Below, piece by piece: positions 6,697 through 7,499 of a stretch of 7,499 nucleotides of DNA. The notes beneath the pieces are model-generated. The model was not told the origin of the DNA and made no database searches. It saw only the letters and a program-made list of their open reading frames with translations. A program made the translations under genes and the position numbers. Source of the stretch: Verrucomicrobiota bacterium (GTDB taxonomy: Bacteria; Verrucomicrobiota; Verrucomicrobiia; Verrucomicrobiales; Verrucomicrobiaceae); the NCBI GenBank assembly GCA_023429545.1, contig JAEYUU010000108.1:1-7499 (forward strand), written 5' to 3'. How positions within the stretch are numbered: the stretch's first letter is position 1; each line of letters starts with the position of its first letter.

Positions 6697-7499
6697 ATGC
6701 AGAAGAAGCCAGCCGTCAAAATCAACAAACCGCCGATCCTCTTCGCGCAAACGCAGAAGATCATCAGCAAGATCGAGAAGAAGCTCGACGGCGCCTTCAT
6801 TGCGTACTGGAGCAGCGGCAACGGCAGCGTGTGCCACAACGACGTGGCTGCCTTCTTCGAAGTGCTCAAGGAAATCGGGCCGCAAAAGAAGCTATACCTT
6901 TTCATCAAGTCCAATGGCGGCAACGGCCAGGCGGCGCTGCGCATCGTGAACCTGCTGCGGCAGCACACGGATCGCATCACGGCGCTCGTGCCGCTGGAGT
7001 GCGCCAGCGCGGCCACCATGATGGCCCTGGGCGCGGATGAGATTCACATGGGTCCGCTCGCCTATCTCACCGCGGTGGACACCTCCCTCACGCACGCCCT
7101 CTCGCCGGTGGACCGCAACAACTACGCCGTCTCCGTGAGCCAGGACGAGCTGAACCGCGTGCTGCGTCTCTGGCGTGAGTCCGCGCAGGCGAATGACAGC
7201 AACCCGTACAAAAATCTCTACGAGCACGTGCATCCGCTTGTGTTTGGCGCCATTGACCGTGCCAGCTCCCTCTCCATCAAGATCTGCGAGGAAATCCTGA
7301 GCTACCATCTCAAGGACGCCAAGGAGCGCGAGCGCATCAGCAAGCACCTGAACTCCGCCTACCCCAGCCACGGCTATCCCATCCTGCTGAAGGAAGCCCA
7401 GCGTGTGGGTCTGAAGGTGAAGGAACTCGACTCCGGTCTCAACGACCTGCTCATCGACCTGAACGAGCTCTATTCCGAGATGGGTCAGCAGGCCATCAC
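6697..7499 (+). CDS. Clp-fold serine proteinase of the SDH_sah / SppA-ClpP class, 3' end cut by window
   Basis: The frame starts at ATG 6697 and is open to the window edge (267 full codons). It encodes a soluble protein beginning MQKKPAVKINKPPILFAQ with no signal peptide. The core is a Clp/crotonase-like fold: strand KKLYLFIKSNGGNGQAALRI (64-83), with SNGGNG as the likely oxyanion-hole loop, then LVPLECASAATMMALGADEI (97-116), where Ser104 sits at the position of the SppA/ClpP nucleophile, then HMGPLAYLTAVD (117-128). This matches the 'serine dehydrogenase/dehydratase proteinase' family (Pfam SDH_sah type), named for an archaeal membrane-associated proteinase; family proteins have roughly 280-300 residues, so little is missing. 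A helical part (about 150-240) with SVSQDELNRVLRLW and many charged residues follows, possibly for oligomerisation or substrate access. ATG 6697 is the only ATG after an in-frame stop at 6667, which fixes the start despite the absence of a ribosome binding site. In vivo substrate and activity are unknown. It is divergent from the dehydrogenase-like gene and probably unrelated to it. Confidence 0.85.
   Translation, partial: MQKKPAVKINKPPILFAQTQKIISKIEKKLDGAFIAYWSSGNGSVCHNDVAAFFEVLKEIGPQKKLYLFIKSNGGNGQAALRIVNLLRQHTDRITALVPLECASAATMMALGADEIHMGPLAYLTAVDTSLTHALSPVDRNNYAVSVSQDELNRVLRLWRESAQANDSNPYKNLYEHVHPLVFGAIDRASSLSIKICEEILSYHLKDAKERERISKHLNSAYPSHGYPILLKEAQRVGLKVKELDSGLNDLLIDLNELYSEMGQQAI

Noticed and set aside
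6528..7019. Continuous extension of the dehydrogenase-like frame by 164 codons upstream of ATG 6527
   Set aside because: The extension runs through the divergent promoter region and antisense to the proteinase gene, and it would bury the clear signal peptide. Long stop-free antisense frames are common in GC-rich coding DNA.
6892..7371. 159-codon minus-strand frame antisense to the proteinase gene
   Set aside because: The plus-strand frame has clear family motifs (SNGGNG, ECASAAT); the antisense frame has none.

Overview
The window looks like chromosomal DNA of a GC-rich member of the Planctomycetes-Verrucomicrobia (PVC) group, most likely Verrucomicrobiota. Three things suggest this: a giant heme-binding CxxCH 'membrane-bound dehydrogenase' protein of the Piru_Ver_Nterm type, an orphan-looking OppB/OppC permease pair, and an intergenic element of the CGCAGAG/GCAAAG type. 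No rRNA or other phylogenetic marker is present, so the assignment is an inference. No tRNA, CRISPR array, insertion sequence or prophage gene is visible.

Layout, left to right. Bases 1-174 (minus) hold the first 58 codons of a NupG-like nucleoside:H+ symporter that runs off the left edge. After a 260-base gap, 435-794 (minus) encodes a small PilZ-like protein. It follows, in the same direction, two overlapping ABC permease genes: oppC-like (864-1859) and oppB-like (1852-2775). A 152-base gap at 2776-2927 carries the phased repeat element, which abuts the stop codon of the next gene. That gene (2928-6527, minus) encodes a 1199-residue exported protein with a beta-propeller dehydrogenase-like domain, a HEAT-like helical region, a CxxCH cytochrome c domain and a C-terminal beta-rich module. 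A 169-base divergent region (6528-6696) separates it from a plus-strand Clp-fold serine proteinase gene (6697 to beyond 7499) of the SDH_sah / SppA-ClpP class.

How the genes may work together. The big protein is predicted to act outside the cytoplasmic membrane, oxidising a sugar-like or other organic substrate and passing electrons to its own heme. The OppBC pair would form the membrane channel of a peptide or oligosaccharide-type ABC importer, but neither its binding protein nor its ATPases are in the window. The repeat element lies between these two units, so they are probably separate transcripts. The PilZ-like gene may be read through from oppBC. The proteinase is divergent and functionally separate.

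Nothing in the window amounts to a clearly new multi-gene system. The items most worth a second look are the repeat element, the domain architecture of the 1199-residue protein, the degenerate PilZ-like protein, and -10-like boxes that sit almost on the start codons of two genes lacking Shine-Dalgarno sequences.
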